Made by a program: the position numbers and the translations under genes. Below, piece by piece: positions 35,206 through 45,942 of a stretch of 64,000 bases of DNA. The stretch covers positions 248,001-312,000 of the forward strand of contig CANUEZ040000020.1 in the NCBI GenBank assembly GCA_948099385.1, read 5' to 3'. A model generated the notes under the pieces. That model was not told where the DNA came from, searched no databases, and saw nothing but the letters and a program-made list of their open reading frames with translations. The stretch's first letter is position 1. Each line of letters opens with the position of its first letter. Origin of the DNA: Fasciola hepatica. Taxonomy: Eukaryota; Platyhelminthes; Trematoda; Plagiorchiida; Fasciolidae.

Positions 35206-37968
35206 TTAACATAACTCGGGGTATACTGCCACCCAACATAAGTCTACTGCTTTCTTAAAAGCCTTCACGGTTGTGGTATTTATGACCTCTTCCGGGAGCT
35301 TATTCCAATAGGGTACCACTCTATTTGAGAAGTACTTCGCCCTAATTTGGAGCCTCGAATGCTTCCTTTGTAATCCACGGCTATGCCCCCTTGTACCTCT
35401 CTCGAGGATCAGCGAAAAAAGGTCTCCTCGTCTTATTCCTGACAGTCCTTTCATTACCTTGAAGGTTTCTATCAAATCCCCGCGAATGCGCCGTCTTTCC
35501 ATCGAGAATAGGTCTAGGGCACGGAGACGCTCTGTGTAGTTAAACCCCCTTTGCCCAGCCACCATTCTAGTGGCTAGCCCTTGCACTTTCTCCAGACAGT
35601 CGATATCTTTCTGGTAGTACGGTGCCCAGGCCTGCACGCAGTACTCCATATGCGGCCTAACTATGGCCTGATATATCGGAACGAATATCTCCGGATCTCT
35701 ACACGACATAATGGATCTAACTCGAAAGAGTTCCCTCCTGGCCGTATTGGCTGCTGAGGTGCACTGCTTTGACGGCTTAAAGCTGTTTTCCATTATAACG
35801 CCCAAGTCTTTGACCTGCGAGACCACTTGCAACGAACCCACACTATTCTCACTAGCCCCTGTATTTGTGGTCAAGCATTGACACTTGGTGAGGTTTAGTG
35901 GAAGGTCCCATTTGCGTGACCAGTTTTGTACTGCTAACACGTCAAGTTCTATATCTACTCCAGCTATCTTGACGTCATCGGCAAACATAAAGGTGGGGTT
36001 TGTAAGCCCTCGTGCTAGGTCGTTGATGAAGATGAGGAAGAGCAGAGGGCCGAGCACCGAGCCCTGTGGCACCCCACTCGTTACATCTTCCGGTTTTGAA
36101 ACATGGTTCCCCACCTTAACACTAAAGGTTCGCCCTGCTAAGAAACTACTTATCCATTGTCTGGCCTTTCCAACAATTCCCATGGACTGCAGTTTGACGT
36201 CCAGAAATCGGTGGTTCACGGAATCAAATGCCTTGCTGAAGTCTAAGTAACAGACCGCAATCGATTGCCCTTCGTCCAGACGCTTGGTTACCTCATCGAG
36301 GAACAGCAGGAGATTCGTCAGACAGGATCGCCCTGCCACAAACCCATGCTGAGCATTTGATATGAGGTTGTGTTGAACCAAATGCCTAGAGATCTGCTTC
36401 CTGACTATTCGCTCCAGGCACTTACACAGTACCGAAGTCAAGCTAACCGGCCGGTAATTTTCCGCCTTTTGCCGGGGCCCACTCTTGTAAATGCCTACCA
36501 CTGTTGCTCTCCTCTAGTCTCCCGGCACAGTTCCCTCTCTAAGTGACGTTTCATACAGCTTCGTCACCGGAGCCTTCAGAACCTCGGCCAGAGGCTGAAC
36601 GATTGCTGGATGAATCCCGTCTGGACCTGCTGCTTTATTTCTATTCAACGTTTGCAGCTCCGCGTACACTTCTTCTCCTACAGTAAGTTCGGGTATTGGA
36701 GGCGCCTGTGGGCCCTCCATTCCTTCCTCCAAACTATTTTCTGGTCGATATATGGTCTTGAAGAATTCCAAGAGCATGTCAGCCTTGTCTTCGTCGTTTA
36801 GAGCTAGTCGTCTCTGTGCTCCTTCCAAAGTTGCTACGCTCTCTCTCATACGTTTGTGAGATTGCACGTAGGCGTAGAATCGCTTTGGGTTTGTGCGGAC
36901 CGACGCCGCTAACCGACGCTCGAAGGCATATTTCTCCACTCGTTGGATTTCTTGGGCCCTGTTCCTAGCCATCTTATAGCTATTCCATGCCCCCTGAGTT
37001 CTGTACAGCTTGTACGCCGCCCATCGTTGCCTACGAATAACTATGGCCTTGCGGACTTTTGACTTCCACCATGGGGGTAGACTTCTACTGCTTGCCACCG
37101 TCAGGGGTGCGAACTCATCTGTAAGTTCGAGTAGCCACATCTTGATGGTCTCCCAGCGTTCTTCTACGGAGGCATTTGTGTGTCTCGGTGTCCACTGAAT
37201 TTCCTCTGCCGCCCTCTTTAGTTCACCTATGTTGATTCTCCCATAGCGCCGACGTAACGCGATTTCCTTCGGCGCCTTGCTTAGTCTTAGTGTGACCCTT
37301 AGGACTACATGATCACTTTTTCCAAGTGGCTCTTCCCACTTAATTTCCTTAACGTCCTGATGGTGCCGCGTTATGATTAAGTCAAGGAGAGACGGGTGCT
37401 GTCCACCTCTGTGTCTAGTGGTCTGTGTCACATGCTGCGTAAGTGCATGTAGCTGGACCCACTGCAGAAATTTGTCGCCCGTTGATCCCCTTGGTGCGAT
37501 CCCGTTTTCCCAGTTAATTTCGGGTAGATTGAGATCCCCTAGTAAGATGAACTCCTTTGTCTGTGCCAGCACCGCATCCAGCATTTGGAAGAGCTCAACA
37601 TCTTCCTCATCTGTGGCTAGCGGTGCCCTGTAGATACAGATAATGCATACTGTACGCCCCTCGATCCTAATAAAGCAGGATCTGACCTGTACATTACCGG
37701 AGACTAAGTTGAACGGAGCCTCCCAATGGCCTATATCGGTCCGTATTAGCAGTGCCACTCCGCCCCCCTGCTTTCCATCTGTTCTATCCTGTCTGTAGGC
37801 AGCGTATCCCTGGAGGCGCATGTCAGTATATTGCTTTATCCAAGTTTCCGTCAACGCAACGACATCAGACTCTGCGATCCTAGTCGTCAACTCCCCACTT
37901 TTTCCCGGGAGACTGCAGGTGTTGGTGTACCATATTGACGGTTCCCTGGTCCTCGTTACTGACTTCAT
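35206..37968 (-). pseudogene. CR1-like ORF2, element B, one stop codon
   Basis: Same protein as in element A, with the same endonuclease and reverse transcriptase motifs (LTETW, LLGDLNLP, SDH, GPDG, SKAFD, VPQG, FADD). A single TAG at 36514-36516 replaces the Trp codon in GTVPGDWRR, cutting the protein between the finger and palm. One Glu of the GEEEVY stretch is also deleted in frame. The remaining frame is open on both sides. The stop is a single-base change against element A, so the copy is young. Confidence 0.9.
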
Positions 37969-37982
37969 TGCTAATTCTAGGG

Positions 37983-39462
37983 CTAGGGTATCCTCGGGCG
38001 CAATCTCCGAGGTGATGCCCCGTTTTTTGCCTCTAAGGGTGTCGGCGGTGTAGCATCTTGCATATCGAGCGACAGTCTGAGTTTCGTGGCTTTTTCTTTT
38101 CCACCCTTCGACCCGGTGTCAGGCTCGACATGCACAAAGGACGTTCCTCCATTTTGAGTCGCCGTACCGATGGCCCGGGATGGTCTTGCGACCACCTTAG
38201 CCCAACTGGTTTCCTCGGCTTTTCCCTCTGATACCTCCAGCTTCGCTGGTTGCACCAGAGAGGACTTTTTGGGAGTCTCCTTTAGAATCGGGCTGGCTGG
38301 CTGCACGTTCTCAACACCAACCGGACTAAATGCCCTGTGAGTCCCCTTCTTTTTGGTCTTTCGAACTTCCTGATCTTTGGCTTTTTGTATACCGGAGCCT
38401 GAAGCCACCTTTGGTACCTGGATTACTCCTTGGGCCTTAGGTGTTGACTTCCCAAGAGGAGTCATCTCCAGTTTCGCTATATGTAGCTTCGGCCTCTTAA
38501 GATCAGGTGTGCCCGTTCTCAGCAAGACTATGGCATTAACCGGTTTGACAAATGCTGGGCTGTCGGGTGTAACCCTAACCATTCCCTGCGTGTTGCCCTC
38601 AACTGCTCCCGCCCTGGACAGCAGCATATCCCTCCAGTAGACACTGTGGAATACAACTACCAGGGGTCGTGGCGGCGCTGGTTGTGCTCCACGCCATAGT
38701 CCTATTCGATGGCACTTGCCTATTGGTGTCGTAGGAGGTAGGCCAGCCAACCTAAGAACCTCAGTCTCGTGCCGGCGGTTTTCCTCCTTCCTGATTCTAC
38801 CATCCTTTACGATGTTCTCCCTAAGGTTATGAAGTGGCAGTATTCTACTTCTGTCTGCCATGACCTCAGTGTCACGCTTCATGCGCTGCACCTCAGCATC
38901 TAGGCGTTTGACCTGCTCCTTGAGGGATTCCACTTCCGTCAGGAGGCTTTTCCCCACGTTGGTGAATCCTGCTACCTCTTTGCCTTCTTTGCCCTTTGGC
39001 TTGGGTTGCCTTTTTATTTTTGTGCTCTGGCACCCCGTTTTCTTTTCCTTCTAGCCTATGGATCGAACTGGCTCTCTCTAGTCTTAGTTCCGGCTTCACG
39101 TCCGTGTCCCCTTTCCCTAGTTCGCCTCTAATTATACGCGAGCATTCACTTGCAAACGCAAAGCAGTGGGCGCATATCCACTTGAGCGATGGGTACTTGA
39201 TGTGCAGCTCGAAGTTTTTCTCTCCCAGCTTGGAGCACTTTTGATGAAACCAAATGCAACACTGGTCGCATTGAATTCCCTCATCTTGCACCAGGTCCGT
39301 GCATTCCTTGTTCCCACAGCTTACTGCCTGACCAATGGGATCAACCTCTGTCCCATTCATTTCGTCTCGAACACCAGTGGGACAATAACACAACCTTTTG
39401 AACAGACACAAACGGTACACTAAGGCAAGTGCAGTAAACCCGCACACTAAAAAGTTCCACAA
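37983..39462 (-). pseudogene. CR1-like ORF1, element B: PHD-like finger, coiled coil, RNA-binding-like region
   Basis: The N-terminal part (39462-38893) has a hydrophobic start. It then has a Cys/His cluster CGNKECTDLV, CDQCCIWFHQKC and WICAHC, spaced like a PHD-type zinc finger, a domain known in ORF1 of some CR1-like elements. A frameshift near 38950-38990 leads to the second part (38957-37983). That part has a heptad-rich coiled coil (LLTEVESLKEQVKRLDAEVQ), then GLPPTTPIGKCHRIG and PRPLVVVFHS, like the RNA-chaperone region of LINE ORF1 proteins. A basic, Ser/Thr/Pro-rich tail follows. Its stop lies 14 bases before the ORF2 ATG, which suggests reinitiation or coupled translation. Confidence 0.8.
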
Positions 39463-39567
39463 AAACGGTACACTAGAAAAAGCGCCACAAAAAGATGTTA
39501 GCTGTTATCAGTTTCACTGACACCAACAAAAAAAACACCAAAAAGACACAAAAAGATATACTCAGTT

Positions 39568-39610
39568 TTTGAAGAGAATAAACTCTTCTGAAGAGAGTGA
39601 ACTCTTCAAA
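39568..39610. repeat. Two tandem hairpins in the 5' UTR of element B
   Basis: GAAGAG...CTCTTC occurs twice in a row (39571-39588 and 39590-39607), giving two adjacent six-pair hairpins with six-base loops. It is upstream of ORF1 in the element's 5' untranslated region, where internal promoters of non-LTR elements lie. A regulatory role is only a possibility. Confidence 0.5.
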
Positions 39611-40099
39611 AAGTACGCGTACCGAAATACCAATTACGATACGTTAGTTTGGCGAAATAACGTGTGCTATTCCACCATACAACGCAAAGATACTTAACGC
39701 TGAGAGCAATTCGAAAATTCGAACCACGCGGCAACTCACAAGGTCACAGTTCAATTCAGTTCAATTTCAGTTCAGTTCAGTTCACTTTGCACAGGACAGT
39801 TAATGACCACGGCCAATCGAGCGTCCAGAATTCCTTCGATGGTATGCACACCAGGTATGCACCCACCACTGCCGAGTGTATTTCGTCGAATCCCCGCTTA
39901 AAATGGGAGGGAAACGGAAAACCTCATCGCACATCAACTGCGAGAGACATTATGCATCGTGAGCGTTCACTGAGACTATGCAATGAGCGAAAAAGTCTAC
40001 TGAACATACTCCAGAAGGACCACAGCGCTACCCGTCATCCATCCAATTGATATACTCAAGGCTCACTACAAGGAAATAGCTCGTACCGTTTGCGATCCA

Positions 40100-40841
40100 G
40101 GCTTGGTCGCTCTTCTGCAGGCTTGGTCACACTTCTACAAAAAGGACGCCACCTGCCCCGGGAAAGTCCAACGTCTCGCCACGCGAATGGTTGAAGGGCA
40201 GAGGAGTAAGACTTACGAGCAGAGACTCTGTGACCTGAATCTCTTCTCGTTGAAAAGGAGGAGAAGTCGAGGGGATCTTATGAAAACGTTCAAGGTAATG
40301 AAGGGCTTTTCTGGCTTTAGACCAGATATTCTATTCCAATTGGCCGTAGACTCCAGAACAAGGGGACACGAAAAGAAGTTGATAAAAGCCCGATCTAGGT
40401 TGATGGCTAGATCGCACTTCTTCAGCAACAGGGTTGTGAACAGTTAGAACGGTCTGCCTGGTGAAATGGTGGATCTGCGGACAGTCCAATCCTTCAAAGA
40501 CGCCTTAGATCGCAATTGGTCCGAGATCTTTCCTTGTAGTGAGCCTTGAGTATATCAACTGGATGGATGACGGGTAGCGCTGTGGTCCTTCTGGAGTATG
40601 TTCAGTAGACTTTTTCGCTCATTGCATAGTCTCAGTGAACGCTCACGATGCATAATGTCTCTCGCAGTTGATGTGCGATGAGGTTTTCCGTTTCCCTCCC
40701 ATTTTTAGCGGGGATTCGACGAAATACACTCGGCAGTGGTGGGTGCATACCTGGTGTGCATACCATCGAAGGAATTCTGGACGCTCGATTGGCCGTGGTC
40801 ATTACCTGTCCTGTGCAGACTGAACTGAACTAAACTGAACC
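40100..40841 (+). mobile_element. Inverted 5'-truncated sister copy inside element C
   Basis: The plus strand reads the ORF2 C-terminal end (frame 40103-40447; AWSHFYKKDATCPGKVQRLA through FFSNRVVNS), then NGLPGEMVDLRTVQSFKDAL and a final SEP stop. After that come the 3' untranslated region and the tail TGAACTGAACTAAACTGAAC ending at about 40839. It is almost identical to the corresponding parts of element C on both sides. It therefore forms inverted repeats with 39785-40075 and with 40870-41215. A clear target duplication was not found. Confidence 0.85.
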
Positions 40842-42060
40842 TATGAAGGATTGGACTGTCCGCAGATCCACCATTTCACCAGGCAGACCGTTCTAACTGT
40901 TCACAACCCTGTTGCTGAAGAAGTGCGATCTAGCCATCAACCTAGATCGGGCTTTTATCAACTTCTTTTCGTGTCCCCTTGTTCTGGAGTCTACGGCCAA
41001 TTGGAATAGAATATCTGGTCTAAAGCCAGAAAAGCCCTTCATTACCTTGAACGTTTTCATAAGATCCCCTCGACTTCTCCTCCTTTTCAACGAGAAGAGA
41101 TTCAGGTCACAGAGTCTCTGCTCGTAAGTCTTACTCCTCTGCCCTTCAACCATTCGCGTGGCGAGACGTTGGACTTTCCCGGGGCAGGTGGCGTCCTTTT
41201 TGTAGAAGTGTGACCAAGCCTGCACGCTACCTTCTAAGTTAGGTCGTACTATAGCCATGTAAATAGGTACGAATACCTCCAGCTTCCGGCAAGACAAAGC
41301 TGATCGCAGTCTAAAGAGCTCCCCACGAGCCTCATGCGCAGCAGCGTTGCACTGCTCTGACCACTTGAAGTCACTCTTCATGATGACCCCAAGGTCATCA
41401 ACCCTATTGACTGCCTCTATGGTGAATAGCCCTTGATCATGAGCGACAGTTGGGCTCTCTGTTGCCCTTGACAACAAATGGCTTTTTTGAGCGTTCAGAG
41501 GTAAGTCCCATTTGTATGCCCAGTTCAGGACGGTACCTATTTCCCTGACCAAGTCCGCCCTACCGTTAGATCCAACAATCTTCACATCATCCGCAGAAAT
41601 AAAGCTGGGCGATTGAAGAGCGGATGACAGGTCATTAATGAATGAAAAGAATAGGACCGGGCCTCTGACGGATCCCTGAGGTACACCGCTGGTGACATTC
41701 ACCAAACTGGAGCACCCGTCCCCCACTTTGACGTAAAACGTCCTGCGGGAGAGGAAGTCCTCCAGCCACCTAAATACTGGCCCACCTATGCCGAACGTCT
41801 CCATCTTGCATAGCAAGAGACGATGATTAACGAAGTCGAACGCCTTGCTAAAGTCGAGGTAGCATACCTCAACCTCCTTACCTTCGACCAGTCGTCGAGT
41901 TACTTCATCTAAGAAGCACAGGAGATTGGTCAGACAAGATCTACTTTTCAGAAATCCATGCTGCGCCGGACTTTACATGGAGTGCTCCAGTAGGTGCTGG
42001 CTGATATGGGCACGGATTCAAGTACTAACCGGGCCCGACGTTGCTTAACTTCAATGATCA
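40842..42060 (-). pseudogene. CR1-like ORF2 of element C, reverse transcriptase part
   Basis: The frame 41816-40893, continuing open upstream to about 41975, carries SPAQHGFLKSRSCLTNLL, EVCYLDFSKAFDFVNH (catalytic Asp), VTSGVPQGSV, then FISADDVKI in place of the usual FADD, then RVDDLGVIMKSDFKWS and the C-terminal FVPIYMAIVRPNLE. A stop after HSM (about 41977) and shifts further upstream break the finger region. A TAG replaces Trp in VVNSWNGLP near the C-terminus, exactly as in the inverted sister copy. The endonuclease is absent. Confidence 0.85.
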
Positions 42061-42095
42061 GACGAGAACCGGTGTTTCCAAAGTGGTATGGTCGC

Positions 42096-42692
42096 GGCCA
42101 ATTAAGTTCAGTTCAGTTTCCACAGAACGAAAGTGGCCGAGACCAACCGAGCTTTGATTCTGAGCGAGCGAGCCTCTTGGTTAACGGTTCAGTTCACGAC
42201 AGAAAATCGACTCAAGCAAGCTGAAACGGAATGCACTGAGCAATGTTAACGGTTCAGCACACAACGACGGCCAGATCGCGAGCGTATGTTACGAGAACGC
42301 ACTGTGTCGAATGAAGGTTTGTTGTGTATTCCCGGAGGGCGGCGTCCCAACCGAGCGGCACGAATAGCAGTCACGTTCACGAGCACGCGTGTGTACAGTT
42401 ATGGTTATGTGCGGGACCAGGAATATGATAGAAACGAGTGTACATTAGTAAGCGCCAATTCAAACACTGCATGTTAGTTTCGGTTCCATTAAAACCAAGA
42501 CAGACAACCGCGCCGCCGGTGTACCGCAGCTTAGGGTTGCACGTAGACGGTCCGCAAAGAGAGAAAGGGAACTCAAAGGGCCGGAGGTCAGTAGGTGCGT
42601 AAGCAAGCATCAACACCTTCGCCGATAAGAATGGGTGTGACAATCGGTCCGAGCGCGTTACAATCAACGCTCCCTAACCGTGCAGCGTCTAT
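42096..42692 (-). mobile_element. Fragment D: short CR1-like derivative with a 3' tail and a 5'-end segment
   Basis: The left end has tail TTCAGTTCAG at about 42106 and 55 bases of a 3' untranslated region (TTTCCACAGAACGAAAGTGG). The right 200 bases (42490-42690) match the 5' end segment of element A. The middle has no reverse transcriptase code but contains TTAACGGTTCAG twice (about 42183 and 42245). It could be an internally deleted, non-autonomous LINE derivative of about 600 bp, or two unrelated fragments. Confidence 0.5.
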
Positions 42693-42910
42693 GATGTATT
42701 CCAGTTAATTCAATTCAGTTCGGTGCAATTCAGTTCAGTTTCCACAGAACGAATGTGGCCGAGACCAACCGAGCTTCCAGAACAGTTTGTTTCCGGCGGT
42801 TTTATTTAGCCCCCAACTTTGCTCTTCGAGCGTTTTGTCTGAACGGCAGAAGTTGCACATCTCCGACTTCTTCCATGATTCTCAGCGTACCTTGGTGCAC
42901 TACCCCTTTG
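42693..42910 (-). repeat. Fragment E: CR1-like 3' end with tail
   Basis: Tail with AATTCAGTTCGG and AATTCAGTTCAG at about 42707-42740, followed by TTTCCACAGAACGAATGTGG, CCCCCAACTTTGC and GTCTGAACGGCAGAAGTTGC. These parallel the 3' untranslated regions of A and B (GCACAGGACTTGG, CCCAACACTGC, TCTGAAAGGCAGAA). No ORF2 code follows; the fragment ends before the Gypsy element. Confidence 0.65.
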
Positions 42911-43391
42911 TTACATCGACGTCCTAATGAAAAAGCACACACACTTTGTTGTACACCACCGCCGTGCAGTACAAAAAGGCTGCCAACAAACCTCTTATTC
43001 TGGCACGGTCTCATCTTCTGATTTGGAGTGTCCTGGAATTAGATCGGTCGGAACTAACTTTGGGAAACAAAACATTTTAAAAGCTTCCACGACGTCCTTG
43101 GCACTTCTCTCAATACGATCCTGTTTTGTTCAACGAATGGTTGTCGGACCGAACTGAAATGAAGATATTGACGGATATCGGCTCTTTGGCGCTCATTTCC
43201 TGATCACAAGAACGGTGAACAACTCTGAGCTTGTGTCACACCTTTTGTTTCGTTTTAATTCCTAATGTACATCCCCTTTCGGCTTTTTATCACAACACGC
43301 TCCTCCGTCAATCTTAGTTTGCTGGCGTCATTTTAGATATTGTTGACATTAATTTAGTGTACCACACAGACAGAGTAGTACGCTACAAAAC
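42911..43391 (+). other. Probable 5' LTR region of the Gypsy element (ends unresolved)
   Basis: No frame is recognised. TGGTGAGCCC at 43392-43401 resembles the tRNA-Trp-type primer binding site (TGGTGACCCC) known in CsRn1-like elements. The 5' LTR should therefore end a few bases before 43392, perhaps at CGCTACA. Its left end cannot be fixed because the 3' LTR lies outside the window. Confidence 0.4.
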
Positions 43392-43466
43392 TGGTGAGCC
43401 CAGGTTGTTTTTCCATCCTTTGACGCTAGCCTCCATTCTTTTGGTCCAAATTCCACACGATTCACC

Positions 43467-44372
43467 GTGTCTGATACTGAATCTATTGAAATCCACGCCG
43501 TTGCTCTCAAACTGCCCGTTTCTGCCCCGACCAACCCTCGAGTGTGGTTTCGACAAGTAGAAGCCGTATTTACCACCCGACGCATAACCAGCGAGCGCGT
43601 GAAATACTCTCACGCTGTCCAGGCGCTTCCCCTTGACATCGCAGTTGACGTGGAAGATCTCCTCGATCCCATTTCACCAGAAGCTCCTTACACGAAGCTT
43701 AAGGAGGCAATCACTCAGCGTACCCGAATATCAGCCGGAAAAATGCTCCGTGAACTGTTCACGTCGGTGGAGCTCGGAGACCAAACCATGTCCTAGCTTA
43801 TGCGCCACATGCGGTCGCTACTGGCTGGACGTCAAATAGACGACGCCATTTTCAGGGAGAAATGGGTTGATAAACCACCTCTCCCGATGCAGCAGGTCCT
43901 GTCAATGCTGGAGCCCACTACTCATCTCGGCAAAGTTGCACAACACGCCGATAGAATAATGGGATGCTTCCCGGCTGGTAAATCCTCTGTTCAGCTGACA
44001 TCGTTCGCCGAAACCATTCCGACCAACGAGTCCCCTATGACACTACCAGTACACGCCCCAGATCGTCTTGGCGATGGTTCTCGCGGTCCTGATCTCCCAC
44101 CTCATCACTCTCATGTCGAAAGGGACATTGTGGACCTGAAGGAAATTGTTCGCATGTTGTGCAATCAGGTCGGTGCGATGTGCGACGCATTAACTACTCA
44201 TCGACCTGTGTCCAAAAAAACACCTCGTCGACCCAGATCACGGTCCAGAAATCGCCGGTTAAAAACCTGGTGTTGGTACCACCACGCATTCAACTCCCAG
44301 GCACGCCGCTGTGATTCCCCATTTTCATCTCGCACTTCCACCCCACAGTCAAACGACCAGGCCAGCCAGTGA
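43467..44372 (+). pseudogene. Gypsy Gag (CsRn1-like)
   Basis: Gag starts with an acidic MSDTESIEIHAVALKLP and has the CsRn1-type capsid signature NPRVWFRQVEAVFTTRRITS, then VEDLLDP, YTKLKEAI, LRELFTSVELGD and MRHMRSLLAG. A TAG at 43794 breaks it into two in-phase parts. The C-terminal basic stretch is followed by CWYHHAFNSQARRC, like the atypical CHCC knuckle of CsRn1 elements with its last Cys apparently replaced by Phe. It would package element RNA. The end at 44370 is a stop. Confidence 0.8.
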
Positions 44373-44404
44373 CGGCGACGACTTCGGCTGGCCCTGCACA
44401 TGAA

Positions 44405-45567
44405 AGTCGCCTATTTTTGATCGTTGACCTTTCCAGCAGACTTCGATGTCCCATCGACGCCGGAGCCGAGATCAGCGTAAATCCCAACCCATACATGGTC
44501 GCCTAAAACCATCTCACTTCGCACTGCAGGCGGAAAATACAACAACTACCGCGACGTTCGGTCAATCACTCTTTATTTAGGCCTCCGACGATCTTTTCAA
44601 CGGGTTTCCATTCATCCAGATGTACGGACCCCCATTATTGGTGCCGATTTCCTCTCATAATTTGGCTTAACTGTGGACGTCGAACATTGCAAGCTGGTAG
44701 ACTCCACAGACAAGCTTTGCGCAGTCGGCTTTGGCAAATACACCAAATCCCTGGGTATTCGGTTGGCGATCCCGAAATCACCGTTTTTTGACGTTTTGAA
44801 GGAGTTTCCGCCCCCCACTAAACCATGTCAGTTCACCAACCCAGTCTCTCACGCTGTGCTTCGTCACATCGCCACAAAAAGCCAACCAAACCACTTTCAA
44901 CCACGTTTACTAAACTCTGACCAACTCTGTATTGCACGCCCTGAATTCGGACACATGATGAATCCTGGTATCATTAGACCATCTTCAAGCCCATGAACCT
45001 CGCCTTTGCACATGGTTCCAAAATCATCTGTTGACTAGAGACTCAGAGGAGGCCACCGTGCTCTCATAAACGTCACCTTGCCCGACAGGCACCTGATCCC
45101 GCACATTCATGATTTTGCGCAGAATCTCTCTAGGAAGACAATCTTTTCCAAGATTGACCCAGTAAAGACACATCACCAAATCCCCGTGGCCGAAGAAGAC
45201 ATTCTTACAACGGCCATCACCACACCTTTTGGCCAGTTCGAGTTCATACGCATGTCATTTGGATTAAAAAGCCCTGCTCGGACGTACCAACGACTCCTTG
45301 ATTAAGTGCTTCGAGGTCAACCCTGCGCGTTTGGCTACATCGACGACATCTTGATTGCCGGCGCCTCTCCATCAGGGCACGCCATTTATCTGCGACAACT
45401 CCTCCAGCGTCTCCCACCATACGGACTTCAAATGAATCTCAATGAATGCGTGTTCGGCGTCCCGCCCCTCGACTACCTCGGGCACCATTCCGATCAACAC
45501 GGTTTGACACCCCTCCCAGATAAGGTGCGCCGAATTCTCTCATTGCCTGCACCTAAGACGATCACAC
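44405..45567 (+). pseudogene. Gypsy protease and reverse transcriptase (first part)
   Basis: The protease active site reads DAGAEISV (44456-44479, usual DTGA) in a shifted frame. The reverse transcriptase starts with LCIARPEFGHMMNPGIIRPS (about 44925-44985). Then, in frame 0, come [16 protein letters not shown], the catalytic block [31 protein letters not shown] and, after a stop at 45303, FGYIDDILIAGAS (45331-45369) with both catalytic Asp. It ends with DYLGHHSDQHGLTPLPDKVR and LPAPKTIT at the BEL-1 insertion. Stops at several points make it inactive. Confidence 0.85.
45563..45567. repeat. Target site duplication of BEL-1, left (CACAC)
   Basis: CACAC at 45563-45567 is repeated at 52178-52182, directly outside the two LTR ends of BEL-1. 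Five-base duplications are usual for BEL/Pao elements. Confidence 0.92.
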
Positions 45568-45942
45568 TGTAACGAACTTTTGAGCGATGCGTAGCCAAAT
45601 TCACAACGGATCCCGAAATCGAAAGACGATTATCCGCGATATTCTACCATACTAGACTATTACATGAACGATGACATTAAAATATACAAACCTCAATAAT
45701 ACGATCAAAAGGACTCAACAACGAGAAACCGAATAGCAGCGTGTGAGCAAACGGCACATGCGTCACGCAGGTCCTGAACGAGGATGTGCCAAAGTAGCGC
45801 TCTGGGTGCGAACAAACAACAATTGGTCCATAGAAACAACCAGTTCGCAATGAAAAGTCAATAGTGTGGGCGAACGAGTGATGTTAGGAATAACACTGAA
45901 TCGCGAGGGGAAAAGGGGGATTTTCCACTACCGGCTGTTACA
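45568..45942 (-). repeat. BEL-1 3' LTR
   Basis: 375 bp, ending in TG...CA (TGTAACAGCC to GTTCGTTACA in element orientation). Next to it, on the internal side (45943-45965), the element strand is purine-rich (GGAGGATTTTGGTGGGCGG), a probable polypurine tract. Confidence 0.93.

Larger units (their letters stand above)
34996..39745 (-). mobile_element. CR1-like non-LTR retrotransposon, element B (near full length)
   Basis: Order on the minus strand: 5' untranslated region (about 39745-39463), ORF1 (39462-37983, one frameshift), ORF2 (37968-35206, one nonsense codon), 3' untranslated region (35205-35026) and tail (about 34996-35024). It is a close sister of element A in ORF2 and the 3' end. It is the most complete member of the array. 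Both ORFs carry a lesion, so this copy is probably not autonomous. Confidence 0.9.
39746..42095 (-). mobile_element. CR1-like non-LTR retrotransposon, element C (5'-truncated, with inverted insertion)
   Basis: Tail (TTCAG)n at about 39752-39782, then 3' untranslated region to about 40099, then an oppositely oriented sister copy (40100-40841), then ORF2 code of element C from 40842 to about 42060. It belongs to a family different from A and B but with the same tail type. The untranslated region GTTGATATACTCAAGG and the end of ORF2 would be contiguous without the insertion. The right end abuts the tail of fragment D. Confidence 0.85.

Noticed and set aside
31500..38050. Plus-strand frames of 60-120 codons opposite the CR1-like ORF2 copies
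   Set aside because: They are antisense shadows. The same frames appear in both element copies only because the coding strand is conserved.
39571..39607. Heat-shock element in the 5' region of element B (TTC/GAA repeats)
   Set aside because: The TTC and GAA units do not have the regular two-base spacing. The sequence is better described as two small hairpins.
31245..42740. TTCAG repeats as telomeric or satellite DNA
   Set aside because: Each run is short and sits exactly at the 3' end of a CR1-like element, so they are element tails.
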